A stretch of 64,000 nucleotides of DNA, taken from NCBI RefSeq assembly GCF_000416985.1, contig NZ_ATDL01000020.1, positions 62,001-126,000 of the forward strand, written 5' to 3'. Source of the stretch: Sphingobacterium paucimobilis HER1398 (GTDB lineage: Bacteria > Bacteroidota > Bacteroidia > Sphingobacteriales > Sphingobacteriaceae). Positions 53,920-62,778 of the stretch are shown one piece after another. The stretch's first letter is position 1; every line of letters starts with the position of its first letter. A model generated the notes under the pieces. That model ran no database searches, was not told where the DNA came from, and worked only from the letters and a program-made list of their open reading frames with translations. The position numbers and the translations under genes were made by a program.

Positions 53920-56571
53920 ATGAGATTTCTCTTTGTTTTTCTTCTAGCTATGCTTAGCTACAGCTCTGTATCGGCTCAGGGGATACAGAAAGTCATAGAC
54001 AATGTGATGACTAATGCTGAAAATAATCCACAGGAAAAGCTATACCTGCAGTTGGACAAATATGCCTATACTGCAGGTGAGACCATATGGTTTAAGGCGT
54101 ATGCTACTATCGGTGTGCAGAATCTGTTTTCTAATCATAGCGGTGTGGCTTATGTAGAACTGATCGATGGGACGAAGAAAATCGTGAGCTCGATGACGAT
54201 TCCGCTATTAATGGGCTTGGGGATGGGAGATATTAAGTTGAATGATACGATTACTGAAGGTTCATATAGACTGCGAGCCTATACGAATTGGATGCGCAAT
54301 GCAGATGAAAAATACTTTTACGATCGCACTATTCACATTGCGAATGGCCGCTCTGACAATGTGAAGACCAAGACTTCGGTCCGTTTTGGTGAAAGGGAAA
54401 ATGTGTGTCAGATTCAATTGAACAGTCTTTCGGGGGTGCCGTTAAGCAAGACTCAAGTACGGTATGAGCTGTGGTCTGAAGGTAAATCTGTCGAGCGAAA
54501 GCGCGGTAATACTAATGAAGACGGTGTACTGACAGTTGGTGTTAATAAAAAATATAAAGAAGCAGAGCTCAAGCTTCATTTTGAAAATCTTGAAAAATTG
54601 CCAGTAAATAAACTGGTGAAAATAAAAACAGCAGAGTCGCAGAATAGTGTGCAGCTACTGCCCGAAGGAGGAAAATTGTTGGTCGATAAGATTAATAATA
54701 TGGCTATTAAGGCTGTGGGGAACGACGGGCTTGGGATTAAAGCTAAAGTGTATTTTACCGTTGGTAAGGATACGGCTGGGGTAATAGAAACAAATGAACT
54801 GGGGATGGGGGCAGGATTTCTTTTTATCACAGCAGTTGATGCTTTTGCGGTGCGTGCTGAATTTGAAGATGGTTCTAGTTGCGATATTCCAATGCCAGAG
54901 ATACAGCAGTCGGGATTTGCTCTTGCTGTCAATAATCAGAATGGAAGTAAAATTTTCACACAGCTCAATGTTTCTCCTGATCTGATCAGTCAAAAGGAAG
55001 TATTTTTTGTAGTGCACCATTTGGGACAGGTATTATTTGTGTCCAAGCAGAAACTGACTAAAGATGAACTTGTCTTTTCAGTTGATAAAGCAGGCTTGCC
55101 TTCAGGTGTATTGACGATCAGTATATTGGATGATACATTTTTGCCTATCGTTGAACGTCCATTTTTTAGCTATAATACTGCTTATGACTTGCCGATAGAT
55201 CTACAGTTAAATAAAAGAAGTTTTACGACTCGTGATCATGTGAAAGTGAATATGCATGTTGGAGAAGCCTCTGATTCAATTCGGTTTGGAGCTTTTTCGG
55301 CCTCCGTTGTTGATCTGTCCCCGATAAAAGATAGTGTGGCGCTGGCACCCAATATTTTGTCAACCTTATTATTGAGTGCTGATTTGAATGGATATATTGA
55401 GAATCCGGGGTATTATTTTGGTGCAGAAGGTGTTAAGACTAGGGATCTGGATCTGTTGATATTGACCCAGGGATGGCGGAATATTGATTGGAAAGGTGTG
55501 GGCACAATAACACCGCCAACTTATGAGGTGGAGAAAGCACTGAAGATAAGTGGGTACACCAAAAAGTTGGGGCGGACGAAGCCTGAGGCGGGAGCCAAAG
55601 TGCAGCTAATATCTACACGTAATTATATGGATTTCATGGATACTACTGCGAATGATCAGGGGTATTTTGAGTTTGATGACCTTTTTTTTCCAGACAGTGT
55701 TAAGTTTCTGGTGACAGCGCGCGATGCCAATAAAGGGAAGAAAAATATCGACATCGTGATTGATAATCCGGAGAAGCCCGCTGTCGGTGAGAATAGAAAT
55801 CAATGGGATGAGCGATGGGATATTAACACGATGTATATGGACGAAATCAATCGGTCTAAACAGTTTTTTGCTGAGCTGGAAAACAAGGGGTTAATGGAGA
55901 AGGCTATTGCGATAGAAGAGGTTGTGGTGCGTGCATCTACGCGAAAGAAAGTAGCCGAGTATTCGAGCAATCTGAATGGGCCGGGCAATGCGGATCAGGT
56001 GTTGACAAGTGAAGATTTACAGAATTGCACCACGTTGGATATGTGCTTGGCTGGACGTCTGATGGGGGTGTTGTTTACGGGAGGGATACCTTATAATACA
56101 CGAGGTAATGTTCCTATGCAGGTAGTACTGGATGGGATGTATATCGAGGGGGATCAGTTGTCGATGATCAATATCAATGATGTCGAGAGTATAGAGGTCT
56201 TGAGAAATGCGAATTATACGGCTATCTATGGTATGAATGGTGGGAATGGATTGTTGATTATCACTTCAAAAAGGGGTACCTCTGCGATGAACAATTATGT
56301 CCCTAAGGGCATCATGACTGTACAGCCTCAAGGCTTTTATATTAATAGAACGTTCTATAAACCGGTATATGATGTTGTGAACGAAACTCAGCTGAATCGA
56401 GATCTGCGCACTACGATACACTGGGAGCCAAGTATTGTGGCAGACAAGGAAGGTAAGGCTTCATTTGATTTTTTTACGGCCGATGGTAAGGGACGGTACA
56501 TGATCATTGTAGAGGGATTAGACTTGAGCGGAAGAATATTACGGAAACTTGTGGAGTTTGATGTGCGGTAG
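53920..56571 (+). CDS. Large exported protein with MG2-like domain and orphan TonB-receptor plug domain
   Basis: Protein of 883 residues from ATG 53920 (signal peptide MRFLFVFLLAMLSYSSVSAQ); an upstream frame to 53785 overlaps purD antisense and is rejected. The N-terminal part (about 35-140: LYLQLDKYAYTAGETIWFKAY) is an MG2-like macroglobulin domain. Further beta domains follow, then at about 690-790 a TonB-receptor plug-like domain (VVLDGMYIEGDQLSMI, then VESIEVLRNANYTAIYG, GGNGLLIIT). No beta-barrel follows; the last 100 residues are a short beta region. This architecture recurs in Bacteroidota, but its role is unproven. Confidence 0.85.
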   Translation: MRFLFVFLLAMLSYSSVSAQGIQKVIDNVMTNAENNPQEKLYLQLDKYAYTAGETIWFKAYATIGVQNLFSNHSGVAYVELIDGTKKIVSSMTIPLLMGLGMGDIKLNDTITEGSYRLRAYTNWMRNADEKYFYDRTIHIANGRSDNVKTKTSVRFGERENVCQIQLNSLSGVPLSKTQVRYELWSEGKSVERKRGNTNEDGVLTVGVNKKYKEAELKLHFENLEKLPVNKLVKIKTAESQNSVQLLPEGGKLLVDKINNMAIKAVGNDGLGIKAKVYFTVGKDTAGVIETNELGMGAGFLFITAVDAFAVRAEFEDGSSCDIPMPEIQQSGFALAVNNQNGSKIFTQLNVSPDLISQKEVFFVVHHLGQVLFVSKQKLTKDELVFSVDKAGLPSGVLTISILDDTFLPIVERPFFSYNTAYDLPIDLQLNKRSFTTRDHVKVNMHVGEASDSIRFGAFSASVVDLSPIKDSVALAPNILSTLLLSADLNGYIENPGYYFGAEGVKTRDLDLLILTQGWRNIDWKGVGTITPPTYEVEKALKISGYTKKLGRTKPEAGAKVQLISTRNYMDFMDTTANDQGYFEFDDLFFPDSVKFLVTARDANKGKKNIDIVIDNPEKPAVGENRNQWDERWDINTMYMDEINRSKQFFAELENKGLMEKAIAIEEVVVRASTRKKVAEYSSNLNGPGNADQVLTSEDLQNCTTLDMCLAGRLMGVLFTGGIPYNTRGNVPMQVVLDGMYIEGDQLSMININDVESIEVLRNANYTAIYGMNGGNGLLIITSKRGTSAMNNYVPKGIMTVQPQGFYINRTFYKPVYDVVNETQLNRDLRTTIHWEPSIVADKEGKASFDFFTADGKGRYMIIVEGLDLSGRILRKLVEFDVR

Positions 56572-56617
56572 GCTAGAATATTTTCTTATCTTGTTGTATC
56601 ATTTTAAGTGGATAATT

Positions 56618-57382
56618 ATGGATTATATACATACGAAGAAAGACGATCATATATTGCATATCCTGTTGGATCGAGGTCGGTCTAACGCTATGGATGTAAG
56701 GGTGATAGAGGAGTTGATTCAAGTATTGCAGGAAGCACAAGTCGACCCATCCATTGAGGCGATCGTTTTATCAGGCAAGGAAGGTTTCTTTTCATCAGGG
56801 CTAGATCTGATTACCTTATTCGCTTATAATGAAGAGGAGATGCGACATTTCTGGACCCGTTTTATGCAATTGCTCAGCGTCTTTGTAGCCTTTGAGAAGC
56901 CATCAGTTGCTGCTATTACTGGGCATAGTCCTGCTGGGGGCTGTGTGTTGGCACTGTGTTGCGACTATAGAGTAATGGCTGAGGGCGATTATATTATGGG
57001 ACTGAATGAAGTGCCAGTTGGAATTGTCGTCCCTGAATCTATCTTCACCCTGTATAGTTTTTGGTTGGGACAAGGTGCTGCATATCGCAGCTTGTTAGAA
57101 GGCCGTTTGTTTAAACCTCAAGAAGCACTGTCTATAGGATTGGTAGACGAGGTTGTGCCTTTTGATCGGATACAGATTTCAGCCATCCGACGTGTAAAAT
57201 CGGTTATGCAGTTTGAGAAGAATGCTTGGCGTAAGACCAAGTTGAATCTGAGAAGTGAACTAATCCGGGCTATGGATCGGGGGCAGGAGGAGGCTGTTGA
57301 ACAGGTTTTAGAGCAGTGGTGGAAGCCTAGTACACGTGATATTCTTAAAACAATTATTCACAATCTGACGCAAAAGAGGTAG
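56618..57382 (+). CDS. Enoyl-CoA isomerase (ECI-like, crotonase fold)
   Basis: Crotonase-fold enzyme of 254 residues from ATG 56618; the longer frame to 56549 overlaps the preceding gene and is not supported. The oxyanion-hole segment is SGKEGFFSSGLDL and the active-site segment GHSPAGGCVLALCCDYRVMA followed by GLNEVPVGIVVPE. The single acid residue in GLNE and the lack of the second hydratase Glu fit delta3,delta2-enoyl-CoA isomerases, and the sequence recalls mitochondrial ECI1. It moves double bonds so that unsaturated acyl-CoA can enter beta-oxidation. A dienoyl-CoA reductase gene follows after 37 bp. Confidence 0.85.
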   Translation: MDYIHTKKDDHILHILLDRGRSNAMDVRVIEELIQVLQEAQVDPSIEAIVLSGKEGFFSSGLDLITLFAYNEEEMRHFWTRFMQLLSVFVAFEKPSVAAITGHSPAGGCVLALCCDYRVMAEGDYIMGLNEVPVGIVVPESIFTLYSFWLGQGAAYRSLLEGRLFKPQEALSIGLVDEVVPFDRIQISAIRRVKSVMQFEKNAWRKTKLNLRSELIRAMDRGQEEAVEQVLEQWWKPSTRDILKTIIHNLTQKR

Positions 57383-57419
57383 TGTGGGTTTGATTACGAA
57401 AATTTAAAACATAGATGCT

Positions 57420-58289
57420 ATGGTACAAGGTGCACTAAAAGAAGATGCGCTATCCGGAAAGACTATTGTCGTCACTGGAGGGGGCACAGGTCTTGGTAAG
57501 GCGATGTCCGTTTATTTTTCTGAATTAGGAGCAAATCTAGTCATAACCAGCCGTAAAATGGACGTGCTGGAAGAGACTGCGAGGGAGATTGAAGACAAGA
57601 CTGGCAATGACGTTCTGGCGGTGGCTTGTGATATCCGGGACATCGTTTCTGTAGAAGAGCTGTTGGCTGCAAGTATTGCCAGATTTGGGCGGGTCGACGT
57701 ATTGGTGAATAATGCGGCAGGTAATTTCATCTCGCCTACTGAGCGTCTTTCTGCGAATGCTTTTTCTACCGTAATTGATATTGTGCTGAAAGGTACGGCT
57801 AATTGTACACTGACGTTTGGAAAGCACTGGATTGATAAAGGTGAGTCTGCAAACGTGCTTAATATTGTAACGACCTATGCGTTTACAGGTTCGGGATATG
57901 TTGTGCCTTCTGCTGCAGCTAAAGGCGGTGTGTTGACCATGACCCGTTCTTTGGCAGCAGAGTGGGGGAAGTATGGTATTCGGCATAATGCCATTGCTCC
58001 GGGACCGTTTCCTACAAAAGGGGCTTGGGACAGGCTGTTGCCAGGTGAGTTGGCTGCGAAATTTGATTTTAAGAATAGAGTTCCATTAAAAAGAGTCGGA
58101 GATCATCAGGAATTGGCTAACTTGGCCGCGTTTTTGGTGTCTGACTTTGCAGGTTATATCAACGGAGAGGTAATTACGATAGATGGTGGTGAATGGTTGC
58201 AGGGAGCGGGACAATTGAATGGGATGGAGGCCGTGCCAAACGAAATGTGGGACGATATAGAAAGAGCAATAAGGAAGAACAATAAATAG
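57420..58289 (+). CDS. 2,4-dienoyl-CoA reductase, SDR type (DECR-like)
   Basis: Short-chain dehydrogenase of 289 residues. The NADPH-binding TGGGTGLGKAMS (about 19-30) and VNNAAGNFISPTERLS (about 97-112) are nearly the same as in mitochondrial 2,4-dienoyl-CoA reductase, as is TTYAFTGSGYVVPSAAAKGG with the active Tyr and Lys. LAAEWGKYGIRHNAIAPGP and TIDGGEWL complete the fold. It reduces 2,4-dienoyl-CoA intermediates of polyunsaturated fatty acid breakdown. It is in tandem with the enoyl-CoA isomerase, 37 bp apart, and 3 bp before a lipoprotein gene. Confidence 0.9.
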   Translation: MVQGALKEDALSGKTIVVTGGGTGLGKAMSVYFSELGANLVITSRKMDVLEETAREIEDKTGNDVLAVACDIRDIVSVEELLAASIARFGRVDVLVNNAAGNFISPTERLSANAFSTVIDIVLKGTANCTLTFGKHWIDKGESANVLNIVTTYAFTGSGYVVPSAAAKGGVLTMTRSLAAEWGKYGIRHNAIAPGPFPTKGAWDRLLPGELAAKFDFKNRVPLKRVGDHQELANLAAFLVSDFAGYINGEVITIDGGEWLQGAGQLNGMEAVPNEMWDDIERAIRKNNK

Positions 58290-58292
58290 TGT

Positions 58293-58931
58293 ATGTATAG
58301 GTTTTTAAGTGTTACAATTTTATTTTCGCTTTTTGTGCTGTCGTGTGGGCCAGGGAGCACAAAAAAGGAAGAAGAAAAAAAAGATAGTGTTGCTGGCGTA
58401 ATTCCGTCCACAATTGATGAAAACAATGAACTTTCGGAAGTGATTACCCGTTTTGTACGGGCTTATGCGAGTAGGGATAATGATAAAGTCAATCGGCTTG
58501 TTCATCCTGATTTGGGATTTACCATTATTTATAGGCCTGGTGCTTCGGACACTTTTGTCCGTATCGATAGTATAAACTTCGCTAAGGCCATGCCTGAATA
58601 TTATCCGTACCCCAACATACAAAATGACTATGTGCTCGTATTTGAAAAGTTGCCCGAGTTTGATTGTGGAACCGAGAAATGGAGTAAATTGGGCTTTTTC
58701 TGTGATACGACCTCTCATCCCAATCAGTTGTCAAATATAGCCGCTTTCGAAAAGGAATTTGACGAGTCGATATTTTCAGAAGAGCAGCTCGATAATTTGG
58801 AGAGAAATGAAGCCCAAAGCTATAGGATAATTGTGACGACAAAGGATCCCTTGATCTTCCATGTGCAAAGGTATAAAGGCGGATGGTATGTGACAGCGTT
58901 GGATCGAGCATATGCTGGATGCGACGCATGA
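58293..58931 (+). CDS. Hypothetical lipoprotein
   Basis: Lipoprotein of 212 residues, lipidated at Cys17 (VLSC), followed by a charged linker (STKKEEEKKDS). The mature region (about 45-205) starts with VITRFVRAYASRDNDKVNRL, which suggests an NTF2-like or similar small alpha+beta domain, and has paired Cys residues near DCGTEKW and GFFCDTTS that may form a disulfide. The function is unknown. It starts 3 bp after the dienoyl-CoA reductase gene, so it is probably co-transcribed. Confidence 0.8.
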   Translation: MYRFLSVTILFSLFVLSCGPGSTKKEEEKKDSVAGVIPSTIDENNELSEVITRFVRAYASRDNDKVNRLVHPDLGFTIIYRPGASDTFVRIDSINFAKAMPEYYPYPNIQNDYVLVFEKLPEFDCGTEKWSKLGFFCDTTSHPNQLSNIAAFEKEFDESIFSEEQLDNLERNEAQSYRIIVTTKDPLIFHVQRYKGGWYVTALDRAYAGCDA

Positions 58932-58958
58932 TATAAAAAATAAGTAAAATAAGATATA

Positions 58959-60695
58959 ATGGTTTTTGATAAAGACACACAGGACAGGATAGATAGTTGG
59001 ACATCATCAGAGTATGATCAGGATACTGTGAGACAAGTGAAAAGATTGGTCGATGATAAGGAAGAAACGGAGCTGTTGGACTCTTTTTATAAGAATTTAG
59101 AGTTTGGAACTGGTGGGCTACGTGGAATAATGGGGGTGGGGTCTAACCGAATGAATAAATATACGATAGGTAAGGCTACGCAGGGACTTGCCAATTATCT
59201 CAAGAAGCAGTTTCCTGACCAGGTTGTAAAGGTAGCAGTGTCTTACGACAGCAGAAATAATTCGAAGGTGTTTGGGCAATTAGTGGCAGACGTTTTTTCT
59301 GCTAATGATATTCATGTTTTTTTATTTGATGAACTTCGGCCTACTCCTATGTTGTCTTATGCAGTGCGATATTATGCGTGTCAGGGCGGGGTTATGTTGA
59401 CGGCATCTCATAACCCAAAGGAATACAATGGTTATAAAGCCTATTGGAATGATGGGGGGCAGCTTGTAGCTCCACATGACAAGAATGTAATCGCGGAAGT
59501 TGATGCCATACAGTCTGTTTCAGCGATCAAGTTTGATCGATGCAGTGAAAATATCACCATGGTGGGCTCTGATTTTGATGACTTATATATTGCGGCAAAT
59601 ACGCGGCTAAGTATACATCCAGAAGCGGTAAGCGCCAATAAAGAGTTGAAAATTGTTTATTCTCCTATTCATGGAACAGGATTGACGATAGTTCCCAAGA
59701 TGTTAAACGCCTGGGGGTTTGACAATGTTTATGTAGTTGAAGAGCAAGCAAAGCCTGACGGTAATTTTCCGACTGTCGTGTATCCTAATCCGGAAGAGGA
59801 GGAGGCCATGTCCATGGCAATGCGGAAAGGACAGGAGCTTGATGCTGATGTGGTCATGGCGACAGATCCAGACGCTGACCGGGTTGGGGTAGCTGTCAAA
59901 AATGGGAAAGGTCAATTCCAATTGTTAAATGGAAATCAGATTGGCAGCCTATTGGTTTACTATGTTTTGTCTTCTAAAAAAGACAAACTTGAGTTGAAAG
60001 AGAATGATTATAGTGTAAAAACCATCGTAACAACCAATCTAATCCGTGCTATTAGTGAGAGTTTTGATGTAAAGTGTTACGAGACATTGACGGGCTTCAA
60101 GTTTATTGGTGAAGTGATGACTGAGCTGTTAGGGAAAGAAAACTACTTGGTCGGGGGCGAGGAAAGTTATGGATTTTTAGTCGGAGATTTAGTTCGCGAT
60201 AAGGATGCGGTCAACTCCTGTGCGTTTATAGCAGAGATGACGGCCTATTTTAAAGGAAAGGGAAAGACTTTGTTTGATGTACTGATCGATCTGTACACGC
60301 AGTATGGTTTTTATCAGGAAAAACTTATTTCGTTGACAAAAAAAGGCAAATCTGGAGCGGAGGAAATAAAACAAATGATGATCAATCTTCGGAAGGACGC
60401 TCCCAAGACATTGGGTGGGATACCAGTGAAAGAAATCCGTGATTATGAAAAACAGGAGGCATATGACTTGTTAACAGGAAGTAAGTGTGGTATTGACCTT
60501 CCTAAATCAGACGTGCTTCAGTTTATAACGGTTGAGGGGGATGTTATTTCTGCAAGACCATCGGGTACAGAGCCTAAGATTAAGTTTTATTGTTCTGTCA
60601 AAGAGACCTTGTTGGAGCCTTCTTCTTTTACGCATGTATCCGAATCGTTGGAAAAAAAGGTGCAGCGCATAATGGCGGATATAGTAAAAGACTAG
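58959..60695 (+). CDS. Phosphoglucomutase/phosphomannomutase family phosphosugar mutase
   Basis: Enzyme of 578 residues of the alpha-D-phosphohexomutase superfamily, moving phosphate between C1 and C6 of a hexose. All four signatures are present: TASHNPKEYNGYK with the phospho-Ser, metal loop DPDADRVGV, sugar loop GGEESYGF and phosphate loop RPSGTEPKIKF. The N-terminal GTGGLRGIMGVGSNRMN is typical of the long PgcA-like form. It is cytoplasmic. The NUDIX gene starts one base after its stop codon. Confidence 0.95.
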   Translation: MVFDKDTQDRIDSWTSSEYDQDTVRQVKRLVDDKEETELLDSFYKNLEFGTGGLRGIMGVGSNRMNKYTIGKATQGLANYLKKQFPDQVVKVAVSYDSRNNSKVFGQLVADVFSANDIHVFLFDELRPTPMLSYAVRYYACQGGVMLTASHNPKEYNGYKAYWNDGGQLVAPHDKNVIAEVDAIQSVSAIKFDRCSENITMVGSDFDDLYIAANTRLSIHPEAVSANKELKIVYSPIHGTGLTIVPKMLNAWGFDNVYVVEEQAKPDGNFPTVVYPNPEEEEAMSMAMRKGQELDADVVMATDPDADRVGVAVKNGKGQFQLLNGNQIGSLLVYYVLSSKKDKLELKENDYSVKTIVTTNLIRAISESFDVKCYETLTGFKFIGEVMTELLGKENYLVGGEESYGFLVGDLVRDKDAVNSCAFIAEMTAYFKGKGKTLFDVLIDLYTQYGFYQEKLISLTKKGKSGAEEIKQMMINLRKDAPKTLGGIPVKEIRDYEKQEAYDLLTGSKCGIDLPKSDVLQFITVEGDVISARPSGTEPKIKFYCSVKETLLEPSSFTHVSESLEKKVQRIMADIVKD

Positions 60696-60696
60696 T

Positions 60697-61242
60697 GTGA
60701 TGAATAAATGGAAGTTGCTTGATTCTAGCTATATTATCCAAAGGCCTTGGGCTACATTGAGGGTGGATAAACTGGAGTTGCCTAATGGAAATATTAAGGA
60801 CGAATATTATGTGCTTGAATATCCGACGTGGGTCAATATGATAGGTGTTACAGAGGAAGGCAACATCTTGTTTGTACGGCAATATAGACGTGGAGCCGAT
60901 GAGATCATGGTGGAATTGCCTGCGGGTGTTGTGGAAGATGGAGAGAGTCCTCAGGATGCCGCCATCAGAGAGATGCTTGAGGAAACGGGCTACGCATTTG
61001 AGACAGTAGAATATCTATGTGAGCTGTATGCCAATCCTGCTACAAGTGGCAACATAACCTATAGTTATCTGTTGAGAGGCGGGAAAAAGGTGCAGGAGCA
61101 AAATCTAGACGATTCTGAAGATATCGAGGTGGTGGTCATGTCTTTGGAGGAGGCAAAAAGCTTTCTGTTCGAAAATAGAATTGGACAAGCGTTACATAGT
61201 GCGGCTTTGTTCTACGCTTTGAAAAAGTTGGAGCTGGCTTAG
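60697..61242 (+). CDS. NUDIX hydrolase (ADP-ribose/nucleoside-diphosphate-sugar pyrophosphatase-like)
   Basis: Hydrolase of 181 residues with a full NUDIX box at about 87-109: G at the start of GVVEDGE, then REMLEETGY (G-x5-E-x7-R-E-U-x-E-E-x-G-U). The preceding VRQYRRGADEIMVELPAG is usual for ADP-ribose pyrophosphatases. Start is GTG 60697 or, one codon later, ATG 60700, which is as likely. It is tightly coupled to the phosphosugar mutase gene, suggesting turnover of nucleotide sugars. Confidence 0.92.
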   Translation: MMNKWKLLDSSYIIQRPWATLRVDKLELPNGNIKDEYYVLEYPTWVNMIGVTEEGNILFVRQYRRGADEIMVELPAGVVEDGESPQDAAIREMLEETGYAFETVEYLCELYANPATSGNITYSYLLRGGKKVQEQNLDDSEDIEVVVMSLEEAKSFLFENRIGQALHSAALFYALKKLELA

Positions 61243-61299
61243 TCGAGGGACGATCGTCGGTTGGCGAGATTGCGCCCTTTCCTACGGAGCGCTGAAGTG

Positions 61300-61334
61300 T
61301 TTGCCGAATAATTTGCGGTATTTTCGTAGCTTTG
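61300..61334 (+). promoter_or_regulatory. Promoter of the 61339 gene, predicting a leaderless mRNA
   Basis: TTTG at 61300-61303 and a perfect TAGCTTTG at 61327-61334 are separated by 23 bp. The ATG at 61339 lies only 4 bp past the -7 box, so the RNA should start at or within a few bases of the start codon. Confidence 0.62.
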
Positions 61335-61338
61335 CAAA

Positions 61339-62652
61339 ATGGCAAGAGAGATATTCGAAACAAAGCGAAAGGCATTAAAGATTAACCTAGACGCGGCGAT
61401 CTATGGTACATTTGCAGAGATTGGAGCGGGACAAGAAGTGGCCCGCAATTTTTTTGAAGCAGGGGCTGCATCAGGTACGATTGCAAAAACAATGTCAGCT
61501 TATGATATGGCCTTTAGTGATGCGATATATGGGGTGGAGGATTCGGGGAGGTATGTGAGTCGCGAACGCTTGACCAAAATGTTGTCGCATGAATTTAGCT
61601 TGTTGACAGAACGGTTGCATACGGAGAAGTATGAAAACAAGCGTTTTTTTGCTTTTGCAGATACAGTGACAACGCTGAATTTCACCAAGACCAATGATCC
61701 ACACGGTTGGTTAGGGATTCGGTTTCAAAATGAAATAGATGGCCCTACAAATGATATTATTATCCATGTCCGTTTGTTGGATAGTGATAATCGCTTGCAA
61801 TCTAAGGTGCTGGGGATATTGGGTGTTAACCTCGTCTTTGCCGCCTATTATTATGCACAGGATCCTCAGGTTATGATTGAGTCTCTAGTAGATAATCTTT
61901 CGATAGGCTCTGTGGAAATTGACTTGGTGAAGGTGAGTGGGCCTGTGTTTGAAAACGCAAATGAGCGTCTTCTGAATCTGTATCTTATAGCGAAAGGCTT
62001 CGCCAATGCTGCTATATTTAGACCTGATGGCAGAGCAGCGCAGATTAAAGATTTTTTGTATAAGAAAGATATCATTGTCTTGCGGACAAAGTATAAACAA
62101 AAGTCTTTGCCGAACTTTGACTTGTTTAATCTTGCCGTAGAGCAGTTTAGAAAAAATACAGGAGCAGATCCTGAAAATACAGTCGTACTGATTGAAGTAT
62201 TAATGGGTAATGTATTAGATGAGGATCTGGATCTGACAGGTGAAGACTTGCAGTATTTTGCACAACGTGCTGAAGAGCTTTGTTCCACAGGAAACAACAT
62301 TATGGTCTCTAATTTTAGGCGAAATAACCACTTGGCAGAGTTTGTCAAGACTTTTAAGCCTAGAAATGTGGGCATAGCGACAAACGTTTATAACTTACGG
62401 AATATCTTTAACTCGGACAATTATAATAAGGAAAACTATACTAACGAACTGTTGTCTTATATATCAGGTATGTTTAGTAAAAATGTGAAACTGTATGCGT
62501 ATCCTTACCTCAATAAAAAGGAGAATAAGATTGTAACGACTAAAAATCTGAAGGTATCGGATGAAGCTAAACCCTTGTATGATTTTTTGATTCAGAATCA
62601 TTATATTATAGATATTGAAAATTACGACGAGAAGTACGTTAAAACGGTATAG
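61339..62652 (+). CDS. Conserved protein of unknown function (GAGQEVARNFF family)
   Basis: Soluble protein of 437 residues with no signal peptide or membrane span. I recognise it only as a widely conserved Bacteroidota protein that carries inconsistent names in genomes. The most striking segment is near the N-terminus: FAEIGAGQEVARNFFEAGAA (about 26-45) followed by SGTIAKTMSAYDM. Others are FADTVTTLNF (about 103-112) and DPHGWLGIRFQNE, with an acidic stretch LDEDLDLTGEDL at about 294-305. A promoter directly before the ATG suggests a separate transcript. No enzyme motif is certain. Confidence 0.85.
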   Translation: MAREIFETKRKALKINLDAAIYGTFAEIGAGQEVARNFFEAGAASGTIAKTMSAYDMAFSDAIYGVEDSGRYVSRERLTKMLSHEFSLLTERLHTEKYENKRFFAFADTVTTLNFTKTNDPHGWLGIRFQNEIDGPTNDIIIHVRLLDSDNRLQSKVLGILGVNLVFAAYYYAQDPQVMIESLVDNLSIGSVEIDLVKVSGPVFENANERLLNLYLIAKGFANAAIFRPDGRAAQIKDFLYKKDIIVLRTKYKQKSLPNFDLFNLAVEQFRKNTGADPENTVVLIEVLMGNVLDEDLDLTGEDLQYFAQRAEELCSTGNNIMVSNFRRNNHLAEFVKTFKPRNVGIATNVYNLRNIFNSDNYNKENYTNELLSYISGMFSKNVKLYAYPYLNKKENKIVTTKNLKVSDEAKPLYDFLIQNHYIIDIENYDEKYVKTV

Positions 62653-62778
62653 AAGACTTCTTTGTCCCGGAGTAATGTTAAACGTTATTGTCAAATGTTC
62701 GCTATAATTTGTATTTAGCACTACGCTTTTTTCAAAAAGATGTAACTTGTATTTTCGACAGATAATATTTTCTAGTAC

